64,000 nucleotides of DNA from Podaxis mareebaensis (Eukaryota; Basidiomycota; Agaricomycetes; Agaricales; Agaricaceae): positions 124,001-188,000 of the forward strand of contig JAEUWP010000459.1 in assembly GCA_018524725.1 (NCBI GenBank). Reading direction: 5' to 3'. Every line of letters begins with the position of its first letter. Position 1 is the first letter of the stretch. Of the stretch, positions 12,601 to 23,973 are shown piece after piece. The translations under genes and the position numbers were made by a program. The notes under the pieces are model-generated. The model was not told the DNA's origin. It was given only the letters and a program-made list of their open reading frames with translations, and ran no database searches.

Positions 12601-13821
12601 GTTAGCTGGGGTGGGTAGAGCACTGGCAAGAAGTTGGTCGGTGCTTGAGCGGTAGGGTTTGATCTCCACCTCCTCCTGCACATTGAGATATGCCAACGAA
12701 GTCTGCATAGCATACATACGGACTGCACTGATCCAGCTCCTAGAATCCGGCACATTCTCAATATCTACGTTCACCAGCCCGCCCCATGTTGGATGACGAA
12801 CGATAACATCTAAGCCTTGGACAAGGTTCCCACTGACAAGGCGGATGACGCATTCTCTACGCATATTGGCGGTTTCCTCGGCATTGAGCGTCTGCGCAAG
12901 TAGTTGCCTCCGTCCAGAATGCAGAGCCTCGATGTGTTCACGGACGATATGGAATAGCTTGTAATCTCGTCTCGCCAGATAATGGAACATGAGGGTGTGC
13001 CATTCACGCAGGGCGGAAGCAATTTCGTCAATAATTGGCTGACGAGCGCCCGAAGCAGTGTCATCACCAGATTTGAGTGATGGTCGAGGGGGTAGTGGTT
13101 TGTCGATGTGAGACTCGGGGGAGGAGGACCTGATGCTGGCGGACCGTATACTGGTCGAGCGAACGCTAGTAGAGTAAACCGGCAGAGCGGCTCTAGCAAA
13201 GCTTTCATGTTGGAGTTGGGGTTGCACTCGATACTGCTTCCCGAGGAAATGACTCCCGCCGGTGTCCTCCGCTACTTCTGGTAGGGTCTCCATCCCAATG
13301 CTGACCTTGTCACCATGAGACCCTAGGAGGGTAGATCCGCCGGTGAGAGTGTGTGCGAGTTCGGGCAAACGTCCTTCAGCGTCGGGTAACTCATCACGGA
13401 CAAAAATATGGGATGCCGGGAAAATTCCAATGAAGACTTGTTGCTGTCCTTCTAATTTTGCTGGCTTAGATGCTGAAGAATCTGACCAGGAGACCGGAGG
13501 TCGTCGTGTTGTACAAACGACATAACTTATAGGAACAGCAATATGAGTGCAGATGGCAAGACGTGTGGAAAAGGATACATACCCTCGGTACCAGGGACCC
13601 TCCACCGAATCTTTTGCGGACGGGGTATACTTCTCAAACGCGTAAACCTCATCTCCAACCTCAAGAGAAACGACATCCCTGAAGACGACAGATTTGTCAT
13701 CGTTGGACGCTTCTGTTACTGTGGAAAGTCTGTTGCGTGTGGATAGCCGTGTTTCGCGTTTGGAAGGTGTCAGAGGATGAATAGCATAACCATAAACGAT
13801 GAGGGGAAGAGGTTCCCACAT
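6683..13821 (-). CDS. DOCK180-type Rho guanine-nucleotide exchange factor (SH3, DHR-1, DHR-2)
   Basis: A giant minus-strand gene of at least a dozen exons, about 2,150 residues. Exon 1 (13583-13821) and exon 2 (11897-13525) encode an N-terminal SH3 domain (EVYAFEKY ... WYRGYVV ... VFIGIFPASHIF), which places it with DOCK-A/B rather than zizimins. Exon 3 starts at 11842 and carries the DHR-1/C2 lipid-binding domain (AEMLAVSVKIFRGD ... PFAFAFQPLF). A long helical spine runs to 9421. Further exons include 9234-9362, 8791-9180, 8664-8738, 8435-8609 and 8308-8398. They form the DHR-2 catalytic domain, including RRAVWRLAGDIRGEGA, YYPDYYRVTFYGNFP, YRGYEWEKFGAFCERM and VDAPLNTGIASYR. The tail (7228-6683) is serine/proline-rich. 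Such proteins activate Rac/Cdc42, usually with an ELMO partner, in polarised growth. Introns at 11843-11896 and probably near 10018-10074 are multiples of three without stops. Confidence 0.9.
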
Positions 13822-14029
13822 GGATTGAGAATGGGCTGGGGAACCTGTTCGGGGATGTCGGAGACGGCGTTGAAAGGAAAGGCGAGAGGTACAAGAGAAG
13901 TAGAGAACGGAGAATCAGGGGAGAGGAAGAGGACGAAAGAGATATGTGTTGGGGGATATGATAGAGACGATTAAGCGCTGAGGAGAGACGAGCCAAGGGA
14001 TCATCCCACAATCAGTTTCAACTCATTCA

Positions 14030-15802
14030 ATGAGGTCCTTGGCTGATCACATCGACATCCTCAACCGTAACGCAAAAAACATAAAGGCTATTGCCACCCA
14101 TTCATCACAAAATTCTCTTTCTCTAGGTCCTTTCACCAATGCCATCCTCTACAGCCATCTTGGGGACCTCATTCGCGACGTCGACCCCTCCGAGCTCGGC
14201 CTTTTCTCTCTTGTCCAACCAGAAAGGGCCTCTATGCAGGAGAAGACCCTTGAAATAGAGAGAGTCAATTTCCATGGTGCTACACCTCTCAGGCGGCCAA
14301 ATCCCCGCCATGACGACGCTGTGCGAGTACGAGACACAGATCCTGAGCTCTATGCTGAAGCTGCGTTGAAATACATGGACCGATAGTATGTCCCCTTAAA
14401 TTCACACGATAAATGCTCCAACTCCTATTCAGCAGGCTTGTCCGCCCGATGCCTCGAGCTCAGGCTCAGGTTCAAGCCATTCTCGAGCGCATCCCTACTC
14501 TTAGACGGAGCATTGAAGACCTCACCGATAGGTTATACCAACTCGACCAGGTCTGTAGTTCTCTCCCTTATCCTGCCAGTCCATCTCAGTTCTTATCCTC
14601 AATTAGGCGCGGTCTTCGGAAGAACCTGATTACAAAGTTCAACTCGAAGAAGAGGAGCGACGCATCCGCGATCTGCGCAGCAGGCTAACTGAACTTACCA
14701 ACAAGGTTCGGCAACCGGCTTCCCTCTTTCAATCTTGTGGATCTCAACCCCATCTCAGCGTTCTTTTCTTACAAAGGCAAAGAAGTCTCATCTCGTCCTT
14801 GGGGAACGCAAAGGTGCAACACACAAACCTCTCGCTTCTTCAACACAGAGTGTAGAAGAAGAGGAGTTCTGGAGCACCCCCGCAGCATCCGCCCGTACTT
14901 TCAAGTTCAGCGGCGACAACTTGTTGATGGATGAAAAGGTTGATTTTGGCGACATCAGCACTACTTCATTTTCAGCAAGTCCGGCGATATCCAAGACAAT
15001 TCCCAACATCTTTACAGACGCAGTTCTAGATCCTCCTGCTGAAAATTCCAGGAGCCGACCGTTTCAGGCCCCCGATCTCATCCCAGATGAAGTTACTCCC
15101 TCCAAACCTTCGCACACAGAATTGTCAGAGTTTCTTCATGTCTCAGCCCAGCATATCCCCGAAACTGGTACTCCAGACTCCAACCCAGATCTTGATTCCA
15201 CCCCTTCCGAGCTGCGGACACCGGATCGCAATGCACCAGAGGAAGTGCCTAGTGAAAACAGTCCCGCTATTACAATTACTCGAAGAGTAGAAACCATTAT
15301 GGTATGTGCCTTGACACTCTTCCTCCGTGCTATGTTTGTTGACTGTTTAATAGAGCAAGATATGGACCGTAATGAACGACTTGATTATTGCCGCTGCCGC
15401 TTCTAAAAAGGTTGTACTTCATGACAAACCTCCAACACGAGATATGATGTAAGTAACTAAACCATTAATTTCATCGATCCCTTACTTAACAAATTTTGAA
15501 GCAACTACTTGGAAAGCATGCAGGGGGTCACCCCCTCAGACCATATTTCAACAACTGCAAGCGGGAGTGGCCCGTCGCTACAACAAGTTCTAACTGCGGC
15601 ATTGTTGGTCGGTCTGTTGGCATCTTCCACCGACCACTCCCTACCTCTGAGCAAGGTAAAAGAGCTCTTGGCTACTCGTACTGATGGCACAGTCAATCCG
15701 TCGCAATTCAACAGCTCTCGCATCGTTTACGGATGTGTCGCAAAACGACTTTTGAAGATCGACAGAACTGGTGGTGAACAAATTGTCAGATTCGACGTGT
15801 AG
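14030..15802 (+). CDS. SPC34: DASH/Dam1 complex subunit Spc34-like kinetochore protein
   Basis: Six exons (14030-14385, 14433-14550, 14607-14705, 14759-15301, 15354-15448, 15502-15802) give about 503 residues. The N-terminus matches the Spc34 signature: LGPFTNAILYSHLGDLIRD followed by SELGLFSL, corresponding to the yeast block GIF.NAI...LI.D....LF. Exons 2-3 form a coiled coil (AILERIPTLRRSIEDLTDRL; EEERRIRDLRSRLTELTNK). Exon 4 is a long acidic, proline-rich disordered linker. The last exons form a compact helical end (SKIWTVMNDLIIAAAASK ... RIVYGCVAKRLLKIDR). DASH rings couple kinetochores to spindle microtubules. The protein is considerably longer than budding-yeast Spc34 (about 295 aa). 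It is divergent from the DOCK gene, 208 bp apart. Confidence 0.8.
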
Positions 15803-16168
15803 GAATACGCTTAGTTGTACGCAGTGGACAATACAGAATTGACTCTAATTGCTTTGTGAGTAATTGGAGTGATTATGGTCTGTCTTTCCCTGTACCGGTA
15901 GCAATCGCCATAGTTTCACTTTCCCAGCAGATCCCGAACCAGCAGTAATCAATGACGAACCCATCATTATAGAAGACTTCCTGTGGTGCGGCTTATCATA
16001 ACTCGCAACCCTCCCAGCTTCCATTTTCGCGGACACTCCTAACAGCTGTTAGCAACCGTTGACATTCCTGGGATGAACCCTCTTGGGGACGCCAATATAT
16101 TGGAAACATCAGACACACCAGCCTTTCTCTTTGCCCTGCAGCTCATGCTTTAGTGTTACGCTATTCAC
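15803..16168. other. Intergenic region upstream of the DUF6533 gene
   Basis: About 370 bp between two co-directional genes. An upstream ATG at about 16074 is followed by a short open frame ending before the proposed start at 16169; it could be a leader ORF or an alternative first exon. Nothing else is recognised. Confidence 0.4.
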
Positions 16169-17743
16169 ATGAACGCGTCCTTTCCCTACGTGAACGTTAC
16201 CCGTTATTTGAGTGGTATGTCTTTTTTCCTCCGTTGTGTTCATTGTCTTCCAGTCAGTCTAACACCATATGATATTTACAGGAGCAGGTCTCGCTGCCCT
16301 TGTCTATGATCATATCCTTACCCTCCCTTCGGGTAGGTGACGTGCTTAGTCGGCTAATCAAGGTTGGGTGGTGACATGAGCGCGCTATGCCAGAAATTAG
16401 TCTGATTTGGCCTGCACCGTCGTCCTATGCGAAGTATATCTTTCTCTTCAATCGATATCTTGTCCCTGGGGCACTACTTGCTATCGCTTGGGGTAAGATC
16501 AGTGTGCCTTGTGAGGCGTTTAAATAACCTGACCCGGACATTTTCAGAGATGAACCATTTTGGAGGACCTCCCCTGACTAACGAGGTGGGCACTTTGATT
16601 GACACTCAGTGATCTGATATCGACGAGTGAACATGTTTCCTTGTAAACTAGATGTGGGCTCTTCCTTTTGCTGTGGATAGTGCAGAAAGGACCGATGATT
16701 ATACAGATGCAAGGATATGCTTTCTTCCGTTGCCATGTTGTCTATTGTCTCCCTGGGAATGGCCAATATTTTGGTTCTCTTGCGGGTTGCCATTCTTTGG
16801 GATAAAAGTCGCGTAAGTCACCTACCCCACCTTCGCCGCCAGTTCTTTGACATGTGCTCCAGGGCATCACTTGGTTGTTGATATTTGGGTTTGTTGTCAG
16901 CTTTGGTACCGCCTCAAGCATGATGGTTGCCTCCCTCGTTGAGTTGGCTGGTATGTTTGTCATTGTGGTACAGAAACTGGCTTCAAGTCCTCTGACAAGT
17001 GACAGACACTGCAGTGTTCTCGCCCTTATTTTCTATGTGCATCTTATTGAAGACAACCCCCAAACTTATCGTTGTTTGGGGGGCGCCGGTACGTTCGATG
17101 GGCTAAGGCATCTCCCTGTGCTTGACCGACTCCTGGATGACCAGATGGTGTTCGAAATCATAGTGCTAGTAGCCACGTTGTTGAATGCTCTTTCCGTCCC
17201 TAGACAAGCCAACATGCCGTTACGGAATGCCCTGCACCGAGATGGCATTACGTTCTTCATGGTATGCCTCTTTCCCAGACATCATGAGATCCTCCCGGCT
17301 TATCATATGTATGGAAGGCCTTGTCACTTCTCCGAGCCATAAACCTAAGTCTGGCAGCCACGCGTCGACCTGAACTTGCCATGTTGACCGTCTTGTTCGT
17401 CCCCTTTATGTTTTCAAAAGCACTCCTGCTAATTAGTGTGATTAGCTTCGTTTGGTCCATGACAACCCTTATCCTTAATCGATCCTTACTCAGACTACAA
17501 CATGCTGAGTACCTACAACTTGTGTTGAATGATATGATCGAAAAGGGTCTTCCACGCAACCGCCATTCCTCACAGCACACCTCCGATTTTGCCATGAACG
17601 ACTATTCCAGCACCGGTGGGCATTGGGTGAATTCGAAATCTTATGGTGATAACGATGAGATGCAACCGTATCGTCTCAAGCAGATTGACAATGTTTTGTG
17701 GGTTTCTTCGGACAGTCATTCTTCCAGTCATTTCTACGGATAA
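16169..17743 (+). CDS. DUF6533 seven-transmembrane protein
   Basis: A multi-exon gene whose first exons read MNASFPYVNVTRYLSG, GAGLAALVYDHILTLPS, EISLIWPAPSSYAKYIFLFN and RYLVPGALLAIAW. That is the DUF6533 domain found in large paralogous families of agaricomycetes. Later exons contribute further membrane helices: SIVSLGMANILVLLRVAIL, GITWLLIFGFVVSFGTASS, LFSMCILLKTTPKLIVVW and VFEIIVLVATLLNALS with DGITFF. A last helix (LAMLTVLFVPFMF) precedes a cytoplasmic tail ending at 17743. Exon limits between about 16596 and 16730 are uncertain because two frames are possible there. The family is membrane-embedded with receptor-like topology, but no ligand or function is established. Confidence 0.75.
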
Positions 17744-17946
17744 ATCCTTTTGTACAAACGGACGGACATCCACCGAACTGCGCTTTTTCTTTTTCTTTTT
17801 CTTCTTTATGGATTAGGGCAATCGTTTCAACAAGTGGACACTCGAGAGACTTGCAACAAGTAAATCAGAGACATGATATTACGGTATGCCAAATAGGTAG
17901 GAATGAACAGTACCAGCGGCAGAGTGAAACTAAAAATAGTCACCAA

Positions 17947-19200
17947 TTAGCTCCGATTCACACCAATGCAGATATTGAGCCAGCCGTCTGCCCCTGCAAG
18001 ACATGCTCCCAGCCATGCCATTTCTGCTTCCGGCGGTGAAACAACACCCTGTGTCAACGCATAAGCTAGTTCTGCAGTAGCTTGTGTTGGTGGGCTGACT
18101 CGAGACGACACGGTTGGCGTCGAGCGCGGCGGAAATAGTAGAGGCAGATGGGTTGACAAGAAGTGATAGAGGGTATGCGGTGTGCCTATGTAACAAGGGT
18201 GTAAATGGAATGGTTCGAGATGAATCAAGGAGTTGCTGCCTACCATCTTCAAGGAGTGGAGGAACAAGTTCCTGAATGAATGGTCCATCCGGAAGGTAAA
18301 TTCTGACAGGAACACATCGTACAGTATATGCGCTATCGCGTTCAGGGACACCCCCTGCGTCGATGGAGGGTGGTCGAACGTGCATTGGAGCACTACCAGG
18401 AGAACCAAAAGATGGGGCAGGGGTAGCGGAAGGTGTCACTTTAGATGCAATGCGCCAGTACTCATCAAAGTTATCTAGCGGAGAACCTCGGTCTGACAGT
18501 CCCGCGTGGAGAAAAGAAAGGATGTACATACGATCTTTGATGCTTTCCCATATGCCATCCTGTTCAGCCTTCCGTAGACCAGTGATACGTTTGGTATTAC
18601 CCCAGCGAATGAAGTCGGCTTCTTTGAGCTGCCCCATGAAAGCTTGTTTGCATGCCTCTTGCGAGGGCGCTAGCATAAGTTTTTCTGTGGGAGGAGAAAC
18701 CAGGTGGAGGATTACCCGCAAGGGCAGTGACTGAGAGGAAGGCCGTTGCGATGCAGCTGCACGAACAGATGCGGATATGGTATGGTTGTCATATATCAGA
18801 CCAATTGGCCAGTGCCTATGAAAACATCCTTAGTGTCTCGCCAATGATGCCAAAGAGATAGAGATGAAGACCATTTGAGTAGTGTACCTTCTTCGGTTTC
18901 AAACCACCAGTCTTCTTCTTTGAGGTTCGCAGCGGCAGTTTCATCGAACACGACGTCCATGAGGTATCGACGGATTTCCGGCATGAGGAGCGGCAAATAA
19001 CTGACGCGCGGGGCCTGGATGTAGTAACACTCGAGACCTCGGTTTGAGTTTGCGGGGAGTTCCTTTGTGTCTACACGGACCTCGAGGGGGACGGTTCCCT
19101 CCCATGTGAGGCGACGAAAGAGAGTGGTGTGGTAGTCGGTGATCCTATCCTTAGCAGCACCCTGGGCAGGATGGTGTCGTGTGGTTGCGTAGCCAGCCAT
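17947..19200 (-). CDS. ATG5: Autophagy protein 5 (ATG12 acceptor)
   Basis: Four exons (18872-19200, 18532-18815, 18244-18486, 17947-18185) give about 364 residues. Diagnostic blocks in order: TLFRRLTWEGTVPLEVRVD, then YYIQAPRVSYLPLLMPEIR, then EEDWWFETEEGTLLKW joined across the first intron to HWPIGLIYDN. Next comes LRVILHLVSPP with CKQAFMGQLKEADFIRWG, where the lysine preceding EADFIRWG is the expected site of ATG12 conjugation. YWRIASKV and VPVRIYLPDGPFIQELVPP follow, and the C-terminal block has GVVSPPEAEMAWLGACLAGA. ATG5-ATG12-ATG16 acts as the E3-like enzyme for ATG8 lipidation on the phagophore. The start at 19200 gives an N-terminus some 25 residues longer than the conserved region; there is no closer in-frame ATG. 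Confidence 0.93.
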
Positions 19201-19548
19201 TGCTGTCGATGCTCTAATCCCACAATTATGAATATCTCGCATTCCCAACACGTGCCTATCACACGTGACATCATATCTGATTATTGCCTATCCTCAACTT
19301 TGCAGTCGGAAGGTCTCATCCAGAGTCCTGTCTGTTAACAGCGCGATGTCTGTGGCATAAAACATGATAACGCTGAATTACACTGAGAAATACGCTCTTC
19401 AGTTCATGTGGTTGTGGGCTGATATCACGAGTGCGTCACGCGTCTGATGCGCGTACATGTATTTGGTTGTCACGTTGAACTGAACCACATCGCGTGCTAC
19501 GCAACACTTCTTCTACCATCTCTATCCTAGTCTTTTTCTTGTTCAACA
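19201..19548. promoter_or_regulatory. Divergent promoter region between ATG5 and DBF4
   Basis: This 348 bp spacer separates the divergent starts of ATG5 and DBF4 and must hold both promoters. I see no coding potential and no recognisable operator. A pyrimidine-rich stretch precedes the DBF4 start (19505-19545), as is common near fungal start sites. Confidence 0.4.
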
Positions 19549-21475
19549 ATGACCAGCGTCAGCCGCAGACCACTTGCTGCCCGTCCTCCACAGTCCCTTG
19601 CCCCCGCACCCTCCCCCGCGCGCCATTTGAAATCTGCTCAACTGCCTAAGCGTCCAAGATCTCCAGACTCAGCTGCACATAATCTTGGGTCATTGATCAA
19701 GCGACATAAACCCACGCTAACGTCTACGAGTACACAAGCAAACCCCATCAAAAAGGAACGCAAACCCGAGCATGCGAAGCTAAAGGAGCAACAGAGGGCG
19801 GAACGGGAACAACAACGATTGGAATTCAAGGAAAAGTACTGCCGGGCTTTTCCTAATTGGACGTTTCACCTCGACACCGAATCTATGGAAAGCGAACACC
19901 AACTGGAATCCTTTCAGTCAAGGATTCAACAGCTCGGAGCGGTTAGCTGCCTCGTTTGTTTTTTCCCTGATTTTGATCTCATGAGTATGACAGAAAATCG
20001 AGCCTTTCTTCTCTCGCGAGACAACGCATTTGGTATCCAATCGTCCTGTCCCGAATCAACCTCCTACGTCAGAAAAGGAGAATAGCTATAAGGGCCGGAC
20101 ATCAGCCAAACTTGTTCAAACCTCGAAAAGTCCTGTGAAGTCGCGGTCTCGGTAAGTCCGCTGAACAGTGTTGTGAGCAGCGTTTTGTTCAATCTTTTTC
20201 GTAAAGTCCACAAGAAGATCAGGAACCAACTGATCTGATAGGCAATGCTCTCAAGTTCAACATCAAGATCTGGTCCACCACAAAACTTGAGAGCGTATTG
20301 TCACGTTGCCTAGAAGAGTCCCCAACCTCCATGGTATACCTGAACTCAAATTCCAAACAACGTAATCCCAATACACTTTTCAAACTTTTGCAATCGGAGC
20401 GCATTCATGGACTCAGTGAACGTGACCCAATGCAGAAGCGACACGATTTCCGTTACTTCACCCGTGGCAGTTACTTCGTCCTTATCGAAGATATGCATGG
20501 AGAGCTTGCGACCATTGCTGCTCACGAATATCCCTCCTTCAAAGAACGTGAGGGTGAGAAACCACCGTGGCCCACCCTGTATTGTCATCCACACGCACGC
20601 GGACCCTTTATACCCTTCGATGATCGCGAGAAAAGACGATGGGAGCGACTACAGCAAGCAGAACAGAAGGAGAACGAGGAGAGGAGGACTCATCGCGAAA
20701 CGCTTCTAAGAAAGCAATTGATGGAAAAACGATCTGATCCACGCCTGCTTGTACGGAAAGCTGGTGATCTTCGGCGCTCGGTCTCAATGAATAACATGCG
20801 CAATGCCAACGTACTCGAGAATCCCGCACTGGAACATGACGGCGAGGGCGATGTTATTGAATCCGCCAATGCATCTGGCTACCTTGCCTCGGGTTTTATG
20901 GGGTACATGGCTGCGTCGGGCAACAGTGTCGGCATTACCTCGACTACCGGAACGACTTCAACAACTAACTATACCTCCCGCAATCTACAAATACCCTCCA
21001 ACCTCAGCGGGCGAATGCGCTTAGAAGTTGTGATGCGAAAGCAGCCGCAAGAAAAACTCGCTCGCACGAAAGCAATGGCTCCACCAGTAGATATTCCTCC
21101 GCGGTCTTTGGTCCTAAGGAAGAGCAAAAGCACAAACACACTCAAGCTTCCAAAACGTGAGGAAGGAAGTAAACCTGGATATTGCGAAAGTTGCCGACAG
21201 AAATTCGAGGATTTCAAAGAGGTAAAGTCAAGCCCATTGTGCGATTGAACTTAACTATATTCACGCCTATTCTTAAGCACATTCGAAGTCGCAAGCATCG
21301 CAAATTCGCGGAGGACGACAGCAATTTTCTTACTCTCGATTATATTCTGGAACGTGTTCAGCGGCGAACCCTGGTGGAACGTCAAGCATTAAATCAGAGG
21401 CGGTTTGACATTTGCCGTCAGATATTGAATAAAGAGGCTGATTCCGACACCGACCCCATACTCGTTGAGGACTAG
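19549..21475 (+). CDS. DBF4: Dbf4-type regulatory subunit of Cdc7 kinase
   Basis: Four exons (19549-19941, 19994-20151, 20207-21221, 21278-21475) give about 587 residues. Exon 2 opens with KIEPFFSRETTHLVSNRP, the BRCT-like motif N (FFS..TTHLV). Exon 3 has NALKFNIKIWSTTKLESVLS and FRYFTRGSYFVLIEDMHGE, matching motif M. A long basic, charged region follows. Motif C spans the last intron: YCESCRQKFEDFKE joined to HIRSRKHRKFAEDDSNFL, a C2H2 zinc finger (C-x2-C ... H-x5-H). Dbf4 activates Cdc7 at origins to phosphorylate Mcm2-7 and start replication. The order and spacing of the motifs are as expected, so the call is firm. Confidence 0.92.
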
Positions 21476-21696
21476 GACACAAGTCAACACCATCAACGCG
21501 CCCCCCCTCTGCCAACAACCTCCGCCACCCCCATCATTTTCCCTCTCGACCGTAGATCGCCGCGCTACGAACTTGGCGCATTCTGTAGAGTATTGCATTA
21601 AACAGTCGGGCTCTTAACAATCCTATCACGACGGTATATGTAACGCTTTCTTGTATATTATATATGGGAAATATTACATTTGCGATTCACAACGAA

Positions 21697-22858
21697 TCAA
21701 ACAATTGTCACGGTTAGGAGAGTGACCACTCCGTCGATCGCGATCCCGTGGTTAATCCTAAGGGCCCGGTTTCAGCCATGCCAGGGAACAATAACCTACA
21801 ACCCACCCGTCTGCACCAACAGGAAGGAGGCCAGTCAAACTCTCAGCGACCGTATTGTAGTTCACGCCACCAAAAGATTTGCTACCGATAGCATTAGCGA
21901 CAAGGTTGTCACGTCCTGAAAATATAAGATCAGAGAGGGTGAGCGTTAACGAAGTGAAGGGTCATTCCCACCTCGGTTATAACCATCCGGCGAGATTGTG
22001 TGGCTCTCTGTAGCGGGCTAAAAGATACTGTCATCGGGATAGAGTCCTCAAAGGAAAGTAACTGATACCTCTTCTTGTGAGACTCTGAAAGCGGGAAGTT
22101 TCAGCCTTCGCTCACTAACTGCAAACGAACCATACATACGCCAGGAACAATGCACCCGTGGGTGCCAATGGTCCATTCTGCCTGAAGACACTGCAGTAGC
22201 GAATCAATCAAGTTCAGGAGCGTTCATAAATATGCATGATCGTTGCTGACCGGAAGTGATTGCCACCTATCAGGCTTTCGAGACAGGTGCCAACGTCGGG
22301 ATCGCCGTAATCCTGCCGCAGCTCGACCTATACGAGAAGGAGTGATGTTTAGGGGCGGGACTTGTGGCAGCGCGGAACCCTTGCCGTTTGGTTCCGTGGT
22401 CCGTTTCCATCACCGAGATTTGCTGATTGAGGATCTCCGATGTGAATCCCAAGGCATTCTGTAGAACTGGAAAACTCTCAGTGCGAGGCATCCACGAAAG
22501 ACTGATTGGTTTGCTAACAATCCAATGGCTTTAGCAAAATTGATGATCCCAGAATCAGTGAGCACTCCAGGTGAGCTGAGTCCCGAAACGATGACCTAAA
22601 TACACTATCATCAGAACTTGCATTAACATATGCCCCTTAATAAGATCTGTACGTTGAGCGGCTCTCCGCCACCGCTTCCGGCTACTCGACGTGAGACCGG
22701 GTGAAACCACCAAACGATATAGACTAACCATCATCGAGCATCGAGCCACCATTGATACGAGGATCAACGAAGGCAGCTGCTCGCCGGTGTAAAGCGCTTG
22801 GGAGAGCACCAGCTTGGAGGACCAGAGAAAATGCGACTATAAGATGCTTCAAGTGCAT
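21697..22858 (-). CDS. Small secreted protein of unknown function (agaricomycete family)
   Basis: The start at 22858 gives a clear signal peptide (MHLKHLIVAFSLVLQAGALP). It is followed by FVDPRINGGSMLDDG, and after a short intron by GEPLNVIVSGLSSPGVLTD and GIINFAKAIGF. The next exons read ECLGIHIGDPQSANLGDGNG, TCLESLIGGNHF and FRQNGPLAPTGALFLA, and later ISPDGYNRGRDNLV and SFGGVNYNT. The last exon reads NHGIAIDGVVTLLTVTIV and stops at 21697. At least six short introns are needed. The whole reads as a mature extracellular protein of about 240-250 residues, a pattern I associate with expanded secreted families in agaricomycetes, but I know no function for it. Exact splice points in the middle (22100-22400) are approximate. 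Confidence 0.75.
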
Positions 22859-23973
22859 GGTTGGATAGAAAGCCACAGATACGGGAAGGAGCCCTTTTGA
22901 AGCATTATAAGGATCCACTAACGATACGCATGTGCGTCATGAAGGTTTAGGGAACGGGCATCAGCTTCTTGCCCATGCGGTACTGGGATTATTGACAGGC
23001 CAAACATCGCGCTCAGAGTTTTGCATGTCCGACATTGCGCTTCAGAAGCGAAAGAAGTCGCACTGTGGGTGTGTTCGGCAAAGGTGTTGCAATATGGTTT
23101 AGTGGAAAGCGATTTGTACCTAGGGAACTCCCACATGGGATCAATCGGAACGTGGTTCCAGAAGAGTGCAAGAAGGCAGTTCCAGGAAGGAATAGTATGT
23201 CCAGAGATTAGCAAGGCTGATGTCTGCGTGACCGGTGACTAAAGTATCAGCTGAGTTGTGGCTTCCACTGCCTTGTGATCAAAGGGAGAAGATAGGCCCG
23301 GCATACTCCGAAGTGACTGTCCAGCCTGACTCCCTCTGGTCTTGAACTACGTTGTCTATATATGGAAGGTTGCGTTGCACAGCCCGCGGCACGAGCAATA
23401 GGACACGTACAAAGGTTATGGCCATTGAGTGAGTAAGCTTGTACTCTACGCTTTTTGTATCGATGAATACGGAAGTTCTGTCTCAGAGGCGGCCAGAAAT
23501 GCAGAATTCTCTTCGATCTAATAACATGATTGTCGGATTTCTGTACAAATCGGGGAAAGTCACTCTGATGTCACGTCACAGGTTTTCATTGAAGGTTCTG
23601 AAGTTCAGAGCTCCATTGACCATCTCTCGAGCCTCTCGTGCTTGTGTTACCCTTCTCTCCTCGTGCTCTGAAAGGAATAAAGTGTCACAATCTCTAGGTG
23701 GCCTCAACTCCTTCCCCTGATTTGGCAAAGCTCATTCCGAAGCTATTATTTTTGATATTTGTGTCTTGACGGGTCCTTGCTGTGCGCAGTAACCAAGCGC
23801 ATTGACATTCTCAAGTACTTGGGTTCGGCACAATAAAAAAGTGGACAGAGTGGTGCGTAGGCTCCGTCTGATTCATTGCCGAAAGCGAAGGATATATCTA
23901 ATGAATTCGCCACAACCTGCACGATATCTAGGTGCCCCGTGCATCTTCCCCGGCAACTTTCATCCCACCATTT
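22859..23973. other. Divergent intergenic region, 1.1 kb, no supported gene
   Basis: This lies between the divergent starts of the secreted-protein gene and the Zn2Cys6 gene. A 98-codon minus-strand frame at 22918-23214 has no recognisable domain and no splice partners. No repeats or RNA genes were seen. The length is generous for this gene-dense block and may hold regulatory sites for both neighbours. Confidence 0.4.

Noticed and set aside
9686..13746. Many plus-strand ORFs of 60-150 codons opposite the DOCK gene
   Set aside because: They are shadows of the minus-strand coding frame, without domains or starts of their own.
22918..23214. 98-codon minus-strand ORF
   Set aside because: No domain and no splice partners, and it lies in the shared promoter of two better supported genes.
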